Part shown: in pieces, positions 63,014 to 64,000 of the stretch
Layout of the letters: every line of letters begins with the position of its first letter
How positions within the stretch are numbered: the stretch's first letter is position 1
Assembly (NCBI GenBank): GCA_900753975.1
Contig: CAAEBC010000038.1
Span: 1 to 64,000 of the forward strand
Length of the DNA stretch: 64,000 bases
From: Clostridia bacterium
GTDB taxonomy: Bacteria > Bacillota > Clostridia > TANB77 > UBA1234
Reading direction: 5' to 3'
The notes under the pieces: generated by a model
Seen by the model: only the letters and a program-made list of their open reading frames with translations
What the model was told of the DNA's origin: nothing
The model's database searches: none
Made by a program: the position numbers and the translations under genes

Positions 63014-63481
63014 ATGATTGAAGTAAATTATAATGCAATTAGCGAGCTTCCAAACGAAGAAAAACTTATAAAAGAAGTTGTAAGTAGAGTACTAGAAGAA
63101 GAAAAAGTTTTACCAGAGGTTGATGTTTACATCACTTTAACAAATAATGAAGAGATTCATAAAATAAATAAAGAGTACAGAGATGTGGACAGGCCTACTG
63201 ATGTGCTATCTTTTCCGATGTATGAAAGAGATGAGATTGCAGGCTTAAAAAATGATACAGATGATGAGATTGAAAAAATTTTAGGAGATATTATAGTTTC
63301 TATTGAAAAGGTAAGAGAACAAGCCGAAGAGTATGGACATTCTTTTGAAAGGGAACTTGCTTACCTTGTAACTCATGGAATGCTTCATTTACTAGGCTAT
63401 GATCACATGATAGAAGAGGAAAAGGCAGTTATGAGAAAACGAGAAGAAGAAATTTTAGAAACTTTAAATATCACAAGATAA
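63014..63481 (+). CDS. ybeY: Endoribonuclease YbeY (rRNA maturation factor)
   Basis: Zinc-dependent RNase needed for 16S rRNA 3'-end maturation and ribosome quality control. A 155-residue protein with the complete motif THGMLHLLGYDH (HxxxHxxxxxH) at about residues 117-128, and NKEYRDVDRPTDVLSFPM upstream. ATG 63014 is chosen because AAGAGGAG is correctly spaced; a TTG at 62987 lacks a site. It lies in the conserved yqfC-yqfD-...-ybeY neighbourhood. Confidence 0.96.
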   Translation: MIEVNYNAISELPNEEKLIKEVVSRVLEEEKVLPEVDVYITLTNNEEIHKINKEYRDVDRPTDVLSFPMYERDEIAGLKNDTDDEIEKILGDIIVSIEKVREQAEEYGHSFERELAYLVTHGMLHLLGYDHMIEEEKAVMRKREEEILETLNITR

Positions 63482-63512
63482 AATTCATAAATGTAGAAAG
63501 GAATGAATAATA

Positions 63513-64000
63513 TTGGATAAGAAGAGTATAGTAATACTTTCAGTTGTAGGTGTTATACTTATTTTAGTAATTGTTTTTTCTTTAAGTGTTTTGTTTAGAA
63601 ATCCAAATAATGAAACAAAATCTGGAGATGTTTTAGGAGTTTCAGATATCCCAAGTGGTGAGTTATCTGGTGAAAACGTATCTGGTGAAAGTGGTGAAAT
63701 TGAAGAATCAGTAGACGAGCCAAAGATATTTAGTGGTGATGCCAGACCAATAGCTGTCATGATAGATAACGAAAAAGGTGCTTGGCCACAAGCTGGATTA
63801 AATGATGCGTATATGATATACGAAATCACAGTTGAAGGTGGAGAAACTAGATTTATTGCATTTTTCAAAGGACAAGATACTGCAAAAATAGGACCAGTAA
63901 GAAGTTCAAGACATTATTTTCTTGACTATGTTTTAGAACATGATGCTATATATGTACATTTTGGTTGGAGCCCTCTTGCACAGTCTAACATAAAGACATT
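63513..64000 (+). CDS. DUF3048 (YerB-like) membrane-anchored protein, C-terminus cut by the window
   Basis: Start TTG 63513, ten bases after GAAAGGA. The 162 residues seen comprise one membrane segment (about 5-27: IVILSVVGVILILVIVFSL), a Ser-Gly-Glu linker (SGELSGENVSGESGE, about 48-62), and the beginning of the DUF3048 domain (RPIAVMIDNEKGAWPQAGLNDAYMIYEITVEGGETRFIAFF, then KIGPVRSSRHYFLDYVLEHDAIYVHFGWSP). YerB-like proteins are extracytoplasmic; most are lipoproteins, but this one is membrane-anchored. Function unknown. The rest lies beyond base 64000. Confidence 0.88.
   Translation, partial: MDKKSIVILSVVGVILILVIVFSLSVLFRNPNNETKSGDVLGVSDIPSGELSGENVSGESGEIEESVDEPKIFSGDARPIAVMIDNEKGAWPQAGLNDAYMIYEITVEGGETRFIAFFKGQDTAKIGPVRSSRHYFLDYVLEHDAIYVHFGWSPLAQSNIKT

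Overview
The window is AT-rich, densely packed DNA from a low-GC Gram-positive of the class Clostridia, probably an uncultured gut-type member. Evidence for this: AGGAGG-type ribosome binding sites, near-consensus sigma-A promoters, a PolC-type replicase, GreA, MutS2, a PrsA-like foldase, the sporulation pair YqfC/YqfD, and an iron-sulfur scaffold/GGGtGRT gene pair typical of anaerobic Firmicutes. I cannot assign a species.

Layout. 1-10.4 kb: 3' end of gpmI, a BspA-like leucine-rich-repeat lipoprotein with an in-frame stop near its end, the Fe-S scaffold/GGGtGRT operon, two tandem orphan paralogues of atypical codon use, enolase, an acyl-adenylate ligase and an unknown alpha-helical protein. 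10.4-18.4 kb: mutS2, a small orphan gene, the SPFH/NfeD membrane pair, an anchored GH18 glycosidase, an unknown gene and greA. 18.6-26.1 kb: an osmolyte/amine ABC importer whose fused permease-binding subunit is frameshifted, a PhoP/PhoR-like two-component system behind a long structured leader, two extracytoplasmic proteins, ftsY and a DUF5665 protein. 26.2-36.2 kb: rimO, pgsA, lysS, a site-2 protease, tsaD, a phosphoesterase, tig, clpP, clpX and a DUF951 protein. 36.2-39.2 kb: a strong candidate for an undescribed structured RNA, an intact IS3-family element sitting in a terminator loop, and a three-HTH orphan protein. 39.3-57.2 kb: polC, mfd, a PrsA-like protein, an RNA methyltransferase, an Abi/HEPN defence gene, a second acyl-adenylate ligase, recJ, rel, an MBL hydrolase and tRNA-Leu/tRNA-Cys. 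57.2-64 kb: an SLH/Ig-like surface protein bracketed by direct copies of a dispersed repeat, then yqfC, frameshifted yqfD, an unknown gene, ybeY and the start of a DUF3048 protein.

Most of the window is housekeeping: glycolysis (gpmI, eno), replication and repair (polC, mfd, recJ, mutS2), translation and tRNA modification (lysS, tsaD, rimO), protein quality control (tig, clpP, clpX, prsA-like), stringent response (rel) and phospholipid synthesis (pgsA).

The unusual layer consists of: three broken reading frames (LRR lipoprotein, opuCB-CC, yqfD); an orphan RNA with its own promoter and terminator; four self-contained single-gene cassettes, three of clearly foreign codon use; a dispersed palindromic repeat family with core GGGACGGAGG; Ser-Gly-Glu linkers shared by four envelope proteins; and several operator-like or structured leaders. 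Gene identities come from motifs and remembered family signatures. No database search was possible.
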